From the NCBI GenBank assembly GCA_031290545.1, contig JAITNJ010000037.1:62001-126000 (forward strand): a stretch of 64,000 bases of DNA, in the 5' to 3' direction. This document shows positions 23,756 to 34,260 of this stretch, piece by piece. Below the pieces are notes generated by a model. That model made no database searches. It was not told where the DNA came from and saw nothing but the letters and a program-made list of their open reading frames with translations. Made by a program: the position numbers and the translations under genes. Origin of the DNA: Rhodospirillaceae bacterium (GTDB taxonomy: Bacteria > Pseudomonadota > Alphaproteobacteria > Rhodospirillales > Magnetospirillaceae). The first letter of the stretch is position 1, and each line of letters opens with the position of its first letter.

Positions 23756-24748
23756 ATGGAAAATATGAATACACTAGATAAACTAACAGCTTTGGTAACT
23801 AATGATTTAACTTTAGTCAATAAAGTAATTACTAAAAGAGTACACAACTCAATAAACTTAATTCCACAATTATCTAGTTATATTATAAATTCAGGAGGAA
23901 AGCGACTACGCCCCATTTTAACATTAGCAGCATCTAAATTGTGTAATTATCAAGGAAATCGTCATATTAATTTAGCAGCCTGTATCGAATTCATTCATAC
24001 AGCAACATTATTACATGACGATGTAGTTGATGATAGTTTACTTCGTCGTGGTCTTATAAGTGCTAATACTATTTGGGGCAATAAATCATCAATATTAGTT
24101 GGTGATTTTATGCTCAGTCAATCATTAGAATTAATTGTCGAAGATGGTAATCTTCAAGTTCTAGAAATCTTAGCTCATGCTTTCTCTGTGATTTCTGAAG
24201 GTGAAATTTTACACCTATCTACTTCCAATGACATTTATATCGATAAAAATTCATATTTCAAAATAATTAGATCTAAAACCGCTACTTTGTTTGCTGCAGC
24301 TTGTCAAATTGGAGCAATCATATCTAATTGTTCGAATGATGAAGAATTAGCCTTAAAAAATTATGGAATTAATCTTGGTATTGTTTTTCAATTGATTGAT
24401 GATGCACTTGATTATTCAGCTAAACAAAAACAATTTGGAAAAACATTAGGTAATGATTTTTACAATGGTAAAATTACATTGCCAATGATTCTTGCTTTTC
24501 ATCGTAGCAACGATAAAGAACAAGAATTTTTGTTTAGTATATTGAAAGATTCTGGAAAATTTAACAAAAAAACTGATCTTATACAAATACTACACTTAAT
24601 GGAAAAATATAAATGTCTAGAAGACACAATAAAATCAGCACATCACTACAGTGATATTGCGCGCGACGCACTTAGTATTTTCCAAAATAGCGCTATAAAA
24701 TCTGCAATGATAAGCATCATCGATTTTTGCATTAATAGAAAATTTTAG
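23756..24748 (+). CDS. ispB: polyprenyl (octaprenyl-type) diphosphate synthase
   Basis: 330 aa; LLHDDVVDDSLLRRG and QLIDDALDYSA DDxxD motifs. Confidence 0.93.
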   Translation: MENMNTLDKLTALVTNDLTLVNKVITKRVHNSINLIPQLSSYIINSGGKRLRPILTLAASKLCNYQGNRHINLAACIEFIHTATLLHDDVVDDSLLRRGLISANTIWGNKSSILVGDFMLSQSLELIVEDGNLQVLEILAHAFSVISEGEILHLSTSNDIYIDKNSYFKIIRSKTATLFAAACQIGAIISNCSNDEELALKNYGINLGIVFQLIDDALDYSAKQKQFGKTLGNDFYNGKITLPMILAFHRSNDKEQEFLFSILKDSGKFNKKTDLIQILHLMEKYKCLEDTIKSAHHYSDIARDALSIFQNSAIKSAMISIIDFCINRKF

Positions 24749-24807
24749 AAGCTAATTTAATAATACATTTATATAATGTCATATCTGTTTTCCTAATATC
24801 GCAAAAA

Positions 24808-24884
24808 CGGAGCGTAGCTCAGTTTGGTAGAGCACTGCCTTCGGGAGGCAGGGGGCGGAGGTTCAAATCCTCTCGCTCCGACCA
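24808..24884 (+). tRNA. tRNA-Pro(CGG)
   Basis: Cloverleaf CGGAGCG...CGCTCCGACCA, anticodon loop TTCGGGA, CCA encoded. Confidence 0.95.
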
Positions 24885-25205
24885 GCAAACTATTACAAAT
24901 CAATAATTATATTTAAATTTTAACCGTTACAATATCTAGTGTACTGTTTTCATCTGAATACATATCAAATTTTCATTTGAATTATATATTCAGTTCATCA
25001 GTGTTAAAATTGCTACTTAAAAAAAATCATTATCATCATTAAATAATAAAATTATTCGATCGAAAAACAACTTCAGTTCAAATATATTATTAAGTTACAT
25101 ATCAATACAGAATGTTAATTATTTCGAAATTGATTCTTGAACATCTCGTAAATTTTTCAAATTTCATTAGAACAATAATTAATATGCTTTTGATATATAA
25201 TTTAA

Positions 25206-26003
25206 TTAATTTGCCAATTCACGTGAACGTTTAATAGCAACTGTTACAGCTTCGATCATTAATGATGTAAACCCATCTTGTTTCATGAGAACTTGTAAAG
25301 CAGCAAACGTAGTTCCACCTGGACTAGTCACACTATGTCTAAGTTGATGCAAACTTTCGTGAGATTGATTGAGTAATTCTCCAGTACCTATTACAGTTTT
25401 GCGAACTAAATGTGTTACTAGTTTTTTTGGTAGTCCAAATGCTTCTCCGGCTATTATTAATGATTCTGCCAACAGGAAAATATAAGCTGGTCCACTTCCT
25501 GAAATGGCAGTAACAGCATCCATCAAAACTTCGTTTTCAATCCAGACTATATCCCCAACAGCTTTTAAAAGATCATTACATGATTCCTTTTGTGTTTCTG
25601 TAACAGAGTCATTAGAAATTGCAACAGTTATTCCACGTCGAACAGAAGCTGGAATATTAGTCATTGCTCGAATAATTGAAATTTCATTACCTAAAACTCG
25701 TGCAAAATATGAAAGTGATTTACCGGCAACAATAGTAAGAAATACGGCGTTATCAAATTGAGCATAAAGTGATGCGATATCATCAATTATTTGTGGTTTA
25801 ACGGCTAATACTATTACATCTGGATGAAATTCTTTTGGTAGGGTTGTAATATTTGTACTCATACGAACATGAGACCATTCTGAATGCCTTACGCTCATAG
25901 GATCTATAACAAAAATATTTGATGGTAACACTCCAAAATCTAACCAACCATCAAGCAAGGCTCCACCCATTTTACCGCAACCAACTAGAAGAATTTTTTT
26001 CAC
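25206..26003 (-). CDS. proC: pyrroline-5-carboxylate reductase
   Basis: 265 aa; ILLVGCGKMGGALLDGW, AISGSGPAYIFLLAESL. Confidence 0.95.
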   Translation of the reverse strand: MKKILLVGCGKMGGALLDGWLDFGVLPSNIFVIDPMSVRHSEWSHVRMSTNITTLPKEFHPDVIVLAVKPQIIDDIASLYAQFDNAVFLTIVAGKSLSYFARVLGNEISIIRAMTNIPASVRRGITVAISNDSVTETQKESCNDLLKAVGDIVWIENEVLMDAVTAISGSGPAYIFLLAESLIIAGEAFGLPKKLVTHLVRKTVIGTGELLNQSHESLHQLRHSVTSPGGTTFAALQVLMKQDGFTSLMIEAVTVAIKRSRELAN

Positions 26004-26054
26004 GTTTCTCCAATCGTATCAATTATTGAAATAAAAATATCATCTAATGAAAAT

Positions 26055-26400
26055 TAACAAATAAATCTGAAGAAAAGAATAAACAATCACATTCGTTTAG
26101 TGCAATAGCTAGCTATATCTTCATTTGTTTCATTATTATCATCATCTAGTTTTAGTAATAAAACAGAACGACCAAACATCTGTACGTTTTTTCTTTGTAA
26201 AAAAATGAATAAGTACATGCTAGCCCAAAGTAGCAAGAAGTTTTGTTAAATACTAGCTTTTACTTGAATTTTTATATCAAAAGCATAAATAAAGTTCAAT
26301 TTATCAACATATTCTGCCAAATAAATGCAGATCTGCAATAACACAATTTTATTTTTTCAGAAATTTCTACTATAATTTCACCATCGATTCTAAAATCAAA
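26055..26400 (-). pseudogene. YbjN-domain protein remnant upstream of proC
   Basis: Frame-broken segments: RIDGEIIVEISE, VDKLNFIYAFDIKI, MFGRSVLLLKLDDDNNETNEDIASYCTKRM (26179-26090); gene order YbjN-proC as recalled for alphaproteobacteria. Confidence 0.7.
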
Positions 26401-26659
26401 AAATCCAGTAGTTGACAATTAAAAATATTCCAAATTAAATTAAGTTAATTTACAATCCTCTTTTTATAAACATAACTGATGGCTATGATCGCACATCTCA
26501 CTTAATATATTATTAGTAACAACAGTGTAAAAATCAAATTCAGTACAGTTACATGGTAACAATACAAGTTACTTTAGTAGTTAATAATAGCTATTAATTA
26601 ATATGAGCGATTCTACTATTTATTGATTAATAAAAATATCTAGATCATTATAATAAAGA

Positions 26660-27994
26660 TTATTGGTTGACATCGTTCCTCTGTACAGAAGAGCGCCCAA
26701 TAGAAGTATAATGAAACCCACTAGCAACCATATTTGATGGATCGTATATGTTACGTAAATCAACCAAAATTGGATTTTTTAAAAGAGATTTAATCAATGT
26801 AAAATCCAGCGCACGAAATTCATCCCATTCAGTTAAGACTACCATTGCATCGGCAGATTGTAATGTTTTATAAACATTTTCACAAAAAGTTACATCAACA
26901 AACATGTGCCTAGCTTTTTCCATTCCTTTTGGATCAAATACACGAATTAAAGCCCCGGCTTTTTGTAGTGCTGGAACAATTTCCAGACTTGGAGAATCGC
27001 GTATATCGTCAGTATTAGGCTTAAATGTTAATCCTAATACTGCAATTGTTTTACCTGATACTGATCCGGAACAAGCAGTAATGATTTTATTAACCATTCT
27101 TTGTTTACGCTCATCATTGATCGAAATTACAGTTTCAATTATTCTAAGAGGCGCTCCTCTATCTCGCGCTATCTTAACTAAAGCCAATGTATCTTTTGGA
27201 AAACAAGATCCGCCGTAACCAGGCCCTGGATGAAGGAATTTTTTACCTATACGACCATCAAGACCAATACCACGGGCCACATCATGAACATCAGCTCCAA
27301 CTGCTTCGCACAGATCAGCAATTTCATTGATGAAAGTAACTTTAGTAGCTAAAAAAGTATTGGTAGCATATTTAATTAACTCTGACGTTTCAAGAGAAGT
27401 AAAAACAATCGGGGTATCTATTAAATAAAGAACACTATAAAGCCTTTTCATTATTTCCATAGAACGATCTGTCTCAACACCTATAATAATGCGATCAGGA
27501 TGCATAAAATCGTTAATCGCCGATCCTTCACGTAGAAATTCTGGATTTGAAACTACATCAAAATCAGCGTCCGGCCGAAATTCACGAATAATATTCTTGA
27601 TCTTACGACTAGTTCCAACTGGAACTGTCGATTTTATAGCAACTATTGTATATCTTGTTGTTAAAAATTGAGCAATTTCACGTGCCGCATCGTAAACGTA
27701 ATTTAAATCGGCATAATTCTCACTATGTAAATTAGGAGTTCCAACAGCTATAAATACTATATCAGCATCTTTCATCGCAATTTTTAAATCTGTAGTAAAA
27801 AATAATCGCTTTTCTTTTATATTATCAAAGACTAAATCGTCGAGATATGGTTCATAGATTGGCATTCTATTATTCTGCAGAGCTTCTATCTTTGTTATAT
27901 CCTTATCAACACAAACAACATTTGTTCCAAATTTTGAAAAACATGCGCCTGATACTAAACCTACATAACCAGTCCCAATCATTATAATGTGCAT
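26660..27994 (-). CDS. udg: UDP-glucose 6-dehydrogenase
   Basis: 444 aa; MHIIMIGTGYVGLVSGACFS, GPGYGGSCFPKDT. Confidence 0.96.
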   Translation of the reverse strand: MHIIMIGTGYVGLVSGACFSKFGTNVVCVDKDITKIEALQNNRMPIYEPYLDDLVFDNIKEKRLFFTTDLKIAMKDADIVFIAVGTPNLHSENYADLNYVYDAAREIAQFLTTRYTIVAIKSTVPVGTSRKIKNIIREFRPDADFDVVSNPEFLREGSAINDFMHPDRIIIGVETDRSMEIMKRLYSVLYLIDTPIVFTSLETSELIKYATNTFLATKVTFINEIADLCEAVGADVHDVARGIGLDGRIGKKFLHPGPGYGGSCFPKDTLALVKIARDRGAPLRIIETVISINDERKQRMVNKIITACSGSVSGKTIAVLGLTFKPNTDDIRDSPSLEIVPALQKAGALIRVFDPKGMEKARHMFVDVTFCENVYKTLQSADAMVVLTEWDEFRALDFTLIKSLLKNPILVDLRNIYDPSNMVASGFHYTSIGRSSVQRNDVNQ

Positions 27995-28006
27995 TACCTT
28001 CTCTAT

Positions 28007-28876
28007 TTATTTGAATTCTTTTAATACTTCCATCATCTGTTCACACATATCTATTCGATTCATAGCAAAAGCTAAATTAGCATGTAACCAACCAACTTTG
28101 TCTCCACAATCAAATCTCCTTCCTGAAAACCGCAAACCATAAAGTGGTACGCTATCGATGGTTTTTGCGATAGCGTCGGTCAATTGAATTTCATTATTTG
28201 CTCCATGAATTTGTTTATCTAGAAAAGCAAATACTTTTGGATGTAAAATATAACGACCAATAATCGATAAAGTTGATGGCACTTTACTCGGATCTGGTTT
28301 CTCGATCAGCCCCTTAGCACGAACAAGATGACCATTGTCAGTCATAATATCAAGAATGCCATATCGTTTTGTTTGTTCACGTGGTACATCGGCAACAGCT
28401 ACTATATTACCACCAACTTCCTTATATGCATTAATCAATTGCTTTATACAGGAAGTTTTAGCAAGAATTAGATCGTCAGGCAGAATCACAGCAAATGGCT
28501 CATTATTCACAAGATCACGAGCACACCAAACAGCATGACCTAAACCTAATGGTTCTTGTTGTCTAGTGTATGAAATTTGACCAGATTTCGGCATCCAAGA
28601 TGTAACTGCTTCGATCTCCATATTCTTACCATGCTCACGTAAAGTTCGTTCTAAATCTGGTGCGTGATCAAAATGATCCTCAAGTGCCGTTTTACCACGT
28701 CCGGTAACAAAAATAAAATGTTCTATACCAGCAATGATCGCCTCCTCAACTGCATATTGAATCAATGGCTTATCAACAATTGGTAACATTTCTTTCGGCA
28801 TAGCTTTAGTAGCTGGAAGAAATCGAGTACCCATACCCCCTACTGGAAAAACACATTTTCGAACTCGATATGACAT
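28007..28876 (-). CDS. galU: UTP-glucose-1-phosphate uridylyltransferase
   Basis: 289 aa; FPVGGMGTRFLPATKAMPKEMLPIVDKPLIQYAVEEA. Confidence 0.96.
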   Translation of the reverse strand: MSYRVRKCVFPVGGMGTRFLPATKAMPKEMLPIVDKPLIQYAVEEAIIAGIEHFIFVTGRGKTALEDHFDHAPDLERTLREHGKNMEIEAVTSWMPKSGQISYTRQQEPLGLGHAVWCARDLVNNEPFAVILPDDLILAKTSCIKQLINAYKEVGGNIVAVADVPREQTKRYGILDIMTDNGHLVRAKGLIEKPDPSKVPSTLSIIGRYILHPKVFAFLDKQIHGANNEIQLTDAIAKTIDSVPLYGLRFSGRRFDCGDKVGWLHANLAFAMNRIDMCEQMMEVLKEFK

Positions 28877-29065
28877 TCAATAAACCCCTAACTTTTTAAC
28901 AAAATCGGATTAATAGATAATTATTGCCATACTGTTACATATGCTAGATAGAAAATTACTAATAATTCAATTGAAACAATTAACTATGTAAGATTTTTTA
29001 CTTAATAATTTTGCGTATCACAAACATACATATATAAATATCATGTATGTTTTAATCTTAAATAA

Positions 29066-29704
29066 TTAGTTTTTAAGTAATGAGTCTTTTGCCTGATTGA
29101 TCTTAGCTGCAAGATAATTAGATCCTCCACAATCAGGATGTAATCGAATCATCAGGCGACGATGAGCATTCTTGATCATTTTAGCATCAGCATCAATATT
29201 AATTCCTAAAATATTACAGGCATCTTGACGTGACATTCGTTCATTAGTGTTTATATTATCATAATTTGAGTGTTTATTACGCCAATTTGGAAACGTCCGG
29301 TCAAGATAAATTTCTAAAAGATTATACGATTGAGAATCAGTAATACAAAAATTATAAAGATTTATAATTTCAGTATCTGAAAGTTTGGATAAATGAAGAC
29401 CTACAAAAGGCCCATCGATTATATCACATGAAACAAAATTGCCCTCATGATTAACAGTCATTCGCAAAAATCGAGTCTCAATTATAGATATATAATCAAA
29501 ATTCGTTTTAAACCATTTATTTTTAAAAAAATCACATGATCTGATTGTGCCACGAATTAGCCGTGGATTAAAACTAGCTAAAGTATTCAGAATCCGACTA
29601 AATCTTCCAGAAAATACAATAGACAAGACGTTACTAATCAATCTATAAAATACTATAGTAATCACTAAAAACAACAAACATAAAAACAAGCTTGACATTA
29701 TCAA
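29066..29704 (-). CDS. membrane-anchored C-terminal J-domain protein
   Basis: 212 aa; N-terminal TM, C-terminal DACNILGINIDADAKMIKNAHRRLMIRLHPDCGG (HPD). Confidence 0.85.
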   Translation of the reverse strand: MIMSSLFLCLLFLVITIVFYRLISNVLSIVFSGRFSRILNTLASFNPRLIRGTIRSCDFFKNKWFKTNFDYISIIETRFLRMTVNHEGNFVSCDIIDGPFVGLHLSKLSDTEIINLYNFCITDSQSYNLLEIYLDRTFPNWRNKHSNYDNINTNERMSRQDACNILGINIDADAKMIKNAHRRLMIRLHPDCGGSNYLAAKINQAKDSLLKN

Positions 29705-29866
29705 CTGCCATTTATTAAATAAGTTAATTATAAATAATATTTGTCTTATTGATTTAAAAAATCAAAATAACTTTATTAAAAATAATAATTAAATATAAAA
29801 TTGCTCTCAGCATTATTAATAAATAATTAACTCATAGTAAGTACGATGATACACTTTCGTTTATCT

Positions 29867-30667
29867 TTATTTTATTACTGCAAAACGTAATAATCCAAGT
29901 GAATCAATCAAACTACGCAGCTCATGACGAGCTGCAACATGTGATAAATTCATTTTAATATTTGAATCTTCTCCAAGATCTGATAGTGTTAAACCATCTA
30001 GAAATAATTCACGATATACTACTCTCTCGCCTAATCCATCAATTAATTTAAAACCAATTCGTTTTGACAATTTATTTAATAAACATCCCATCATAATTTT
30101 ATTTCTAGCATGTAATGTCGAAAGACGATTACGTAACACAAACCATTCAATCATAGTTTTCACACCACGCAAAGCACGTGTCTTTTTAGCATCCCAAACC
30201 ATCTCACTGTAATGACTTGGACTATCAATCTTCATATTGTTAGGATCTACTTTTGCTAAAACATCAAGATCAATTAAACTATCATTTAATGGAGTCACCA
30301 ATATGTCTGCATAAGAATGCCCTAATCTAGATAGTTGATTATCGCTACCAGGAGTATCAATAACGATCACGTCGTGCAAAACACATAATCTACTAAGTAT
30401 TTCTAAAAAGTATGCACTATCGTTTGCAAAATCAGTAGTAGATAATATTTTTATATGCTCAGGCATGTTTAGAGAATGTCTAATAGCTTTTTGATGAAAA
30501 CGATTTTTTAAATATTGAGTTAAAGTCGCTTGTCTTGCATCAAGATCAATCGTTCCAACAGATGCTCCTAATTTCAACAAAGAAACAATGAGATGCATTG
30601 CTACAGTTGACTTACCAGTTCCTCCTTTTTCATTACCAATGACAATAATATGAGCCAAACCGTTCAT
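29867..30667 (-). CDS. mipZ: MipZ-like ParA-family division-site ATPase
   Basis: HIIVIGNEKGGTGKSTVAMHL deviant Walker A, DLDARQATLTQYLKNR; track start 30697, likely ATG at 30667. Confidence 0.88.
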   Translation of the reverse strand: MNGLAHIIVIGNEKGGTGKSTVAMHLIVSLLKLGASVGTIDLDARQATLTQYLKNRFHQKAIRHSLNMPEHIKILSTTDFANDSAYFLEILSRLCVLHDVIVIDTPGSDNQLSRLGHSYADILVTPLNDSLIDLDVLAKVDPNNMKIDSPSHYSEMVWDAKKTRALRGVKTMIEWFVLRNRLSTLHARNKIMMGCLLNKLSKRIGFKLIDGLGERVVYRELFLDGLTLSDLGEDSNIKMNLSHVAARHELRSLIDSLGLLRFAVIK

Positions 30668-31252
30668 ATTTCTTAATCCTCTAATTATTAATAACAATCG
30701 ACAAAATAAAACTGTTGATTAATAAGATTAAATCGCTTTACAAATTAAATTCACTTATCTAGACAACAAACATTGTGATAATTTTTTATTACCCTATTAC
30801 GTTTATTTTCAACAAATTATTATATTTATTTTTTTCAAAACACTTAGTTATTAATAAATTTCAGTACTACATATATTATACGTATAAATTTGTACTAAAA
30901 TTCACACATTAACAGTATGTTGGTATCGTATTAATTGCTTATAAAATAATAGAATAAATAGATAAATATTATCTACAATTTTGAATTAAAACTATAAAGT
31001 TATAAATCAACAAATAAAATAATCTAAAATTATTCATCAAATTGATACATTTTATACTTCATAAGTGATAATATGGTTTAATTTTAAGAATCATTAATTC
31101 ACTCTGTTCGTCAACCAAATAAAAGTTAATCAGTAAAAATATTAGAGGATTATTTTTAATAATAAATTGTGATAGCAAAATAATCTTATTCAGATCAGTT
31201 AGTTAGATAATATAAATTGTATTTATTAAAATAGTTATTGTTCAATCAAACT

Positions 31253-31450
31253 ATGAATTTGGTCTTTTGATATTGTAAATATTGTTTCTTAACCATCATG
31301 CAGTTTGCATAGCCATATGCTTATTACAAAGTTTGTGTTATCAATTGTTTCTGAATGTTATTTTATATAATCAATCCAAATTGAATACATAATTTGATTT
31401 GTAAATCATATTGTAGACTGTCAATTCGGAGCTATCCTTTACATAGTAAT
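31253..31450 (+). pseudogene. probable remnant of 7Fe-type ferredoxin fdxA
   Basis: Frame-broken matches to FdxA just upstream of carD: KVCVINCF-stop-ML (cf. [15 protein letters not shown]) then IINPN / EYII..DC..GAI (cf. [13 protein letters not shown].EAI). Confidence 0.5.
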
Positions 31451-31647
31451 TTATCATACATCATTCGTAAATGACAATACGCCATATAATACTAATAAAT
31501 GAAAACCATACAAAAGCTAAATTAGTTAATCATAATACAGGAAACTTAATATATTTTTATTTAAATATGAACTTCCAATCAGCAATTTTTATAGTGATAT
31601 CCACGCAGATAACCTAATATAAATATTATTGAAAGCTGAGAGCTAAT

Positions 31648-32142
31648 ATGCTGAACGAATCGTTTTTTGAAGGCGAACATGTGGTTTATCCACCACACGG
31701 AGTTGGCATAATTGAATCAATCAAACTACAGCGTGTTGCTGGATATGAACTTGAATTATTTGTAATTATTTTCGATCGCGATCACATGACATTACTAGTT
31801 CCTGTACTAAAAGCACGTAAATTTGGTTTGCGTAAATTATCTTCACAAATAATCATGAATACAGCATTAGAAACGCTGAAGAATCAAATCAAATCAAAAA
31901 AAACAATCTGGAGTCGTCGTGTTCAGGAATACGAAGCAAAGATTAATTCTGGCAATCCAATTTTAATAGCTGAGGTTATACGAGACTTGCATAGAAATAC
32001 AAATCAGCCAGATCAATCTTATAGTGAACGTCAAATATATGAAACTGCAACAGATCGTCTAGCAAGTGAATTAGCAGTTATCGAATGTATTAAAACAGAA
32101 ATGGCAGAACAAAAATTAAAAAACTTACTTAATGCTAGCTAG
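31648..32142 (+). CDS. carD: CarD-family transcriptional regulator
   Basis: 164 aa; FFEGEHVVYPPHGVGIIESI, alphaproteobacterial CarD. Confidence 0.92.
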   Translation: MLNESFFEGEHVVYPPHGVGIIESIKLQRVAGYELELFVIIFDRDHMTLLVPVLKARKFGLRKLSSQIIMNTALETLKNQIKSKKTIWSRRVQEYEAKINSGNPILIAEVIRDLHRNTNQPDQSYSERQIYETATDRLASELAVIECIKTEMAEQKLKNLLNAS

Positions 32143-32342
32143 TTAAAGTAAGTAGAAATTATATTGCTATATATTCTATTATTAGATTAAGATTTTTAGC
32201 TCATGATCTTCGAAAGAAGAACATGTTATCAATTGTATAAATAATTTATTGCATTACAGATCAATAACTAGTTAATAACTAATTAATGATTCATAAAGTA
32301 CATCTTGCTTACAATAATCTAAATATTAATAATTATTACATA

Positions 32343-32419
32343 GCGCTCGTAGCTCAGTAGGATAGAGCACAAGATTCCTAATCTTGGTGCCGTGGGTTCA
32401 AATCCCGCCGGGCGCACCA
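32343..32419 (+). tRNA. tRNA-Arg(CCT)
   Basis: Cloverleaf GCGCTCG...CGGGCGCACCA, anticodon loop TTCCTAA. Confidence 0.95.
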
Positions 32420-32500
32420 TAAATCTTTGATTTTTCATAATATATCAATGATAGTAATAAGTTTTAAAACTTTGGAAAATCTAATAGATCAAATCTACAA

Positions 32501-33775
32501 TCACCGTTCGAATATTGCTACTATTTCCAAATGATACGACCAAGGAAATTGATCAATTGGTGTTGCATAAGTTAAATTATAACCACCATCAACTAAAATT
32601 TTAGCATCACGAGCAAATGTAACTGGATTGCAAGAAACTACGACTATCAATGATATATCTGTTTTTATCAACTGCTCTACTTGTTTAACAGCACCTATTC
32701 GTGGCGGATCGAGAACAACTGCATTAAAATATTTCAACTCATTAAATAAAAGTGGTCTACGAGATAAATCACGACATTCAACACTGACTCTACTAACATT
32801 ATTATGTTTTGCAGCAGATTTAAGCGCCATTATAGCTGATACATTTTTGTCAACAGCATGTACAAATACCTTATTATTAGCTAGCGGAAAAGTAAAACTA
32901 CCACAACCAGCAAATAAATCAGCAATAGCGTCAACTGAACCAGTAGCATTAATTATTAGGGACACCAAGATTCTTTCACCTTCAATACTAGGTTGTAAAA
33001 AGGCCCCAGGCGGCAAATCAACCATGATACCAGAAAAATTAACTAAAACATCACATCGATGAATAATTAGTTCGATTATCTTAGATATTGACCATCTCCA
33101 CGATAGACGAGCTAAATTAGTATCTTCAGCAAAGATTGTTAATAGATTACGATTTGATAAATTAAGCTGTGCTTCTCCTTCAATTATTACATCAAGCCCA
33201 AACTCAGTAGCAGTAACAATAACTCTACCGCGTAACTCGTTATTGATAAGCTTTATTAAAAGTGCACGCAACGGTTCTAATAAATCAATAAGAGACTTGT
33301 CAAATAATTGACATTCAATGATATCTATTATTTGATTACTTGCTCGTGCATAAAACCCTATCAATACTTTAAAATTTTGACGCTGAAATGTAAAGATTGC
33401 ACGACGGCGATTTCCAGGAACAACGCTGATCATTGGCATAACAACATTCTCGTAAAAACCGATCCGATGCAATGCATTAATTAACAGTTCATGTTTCCAT
33501 TTTTTATATACTACATCATCGAGATGTTGTAACCCGCAACCTCCACATTTACCAAAATGACGACAGACCGATTCTACTCGTATAGAACTAGCGTTCAAAA
33601 GTTGCAAAAATTTACCTGATAACCTATCACTTTTATGTTCATCTATACATACAAGCACACGATCACCTGGAATTGTATATGGAACAAAGACTGTTAGACC
33701 GTTATAATAACCGATCCCATCTCCTCGACTACCTAATTCAATGATATCGATCTCTATATGAGGCGTAGCACTCAC
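32501..33775 (-). CDS. class I SAM RNA (uracil-5) methyltransferase, TrmA/RlmD family
   Basis: 424 aa; TRAM domain, CRHFGKCGGCGLQHL cluster motif, VLDPPRIGA, VSCNPVTFARD. Confidence 0.92.
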   Translation of the reverse strand: MSATPHIEIDIIELGSRGDGIGYYNGLTVFVPYTIPGDRVLVCIDEHKSDRLSGKFLQLLNASSIRVESVCRHFGKCGGCGLQHLDDVVYKKWKHELLINALHRIGFYENVVMPMISVVPGNRRRAIFTFQRQNFKVLIGFYARASNQIIDIIECQLFDKSLIDLLEPLRALLIKLINNELRGRVIVTATEFGLDVIIEGEAQLNLSNRNLLTIFAEDTNLARLSWRWSISKIIELIIHRCDVLVNFSGIMVDLPPGAFLQPSIEGERILVSLIINATGSVDAIADLFAGCGSFTFPLANNKVFVHAVDKNVSAIMALKSAAKHNNVSRVSVECRDLSRRPLLFNELKYFNAVVLDPPRIGAVKQVEQLIKTDISLIVVVSCNPVTFARDAKILVDGGYNLTYATPIDQFPWSYHLEIVAIFER

Positions 33776-34260
33776 TACTTTACCTCGTTAGCAAATAAAT
33801 ATTTATTGTAAATAGTCTGATAGTTTTTTAATTCTCCAACTAAATATAGATTGGTATGAACAAGTCTACTACTACAATACATTGGGAATTTAACACTGAG
33901 ATCATTATATTACACACAGAACTATAACGCTGTAAACTCATTACATATAATGTTTATACCATTTATTACAAATTTCAAATTAACATAATTTAATTATATT
34001 GCTAATAATAATTATTGTTATAAAATTACTATCTTTACATTAAAAATAATGGTCACTCTAATACATTCTAATGAATGAATCGTCAACCTTCAAAAATTTT
34101 TTTCTCTATCAAATAACATTGTTAATCTTAAGAAAATTACTTAAGTTTTTTATTAAATATTTGAGATAGTTAATTATCACAAATAACTATACACACATAA
34201 TCAGCTGTTTTACACGCGCTGAAATTAATATTCTGATCATTTTTCTTATGTCTTATAAGA

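Noticed and set aside
30668-31252. Possible remnants of helicase/S4-domain genes upstream of the fdxA remnant
   Set aside because: No convincing translated similarity found on manual reading
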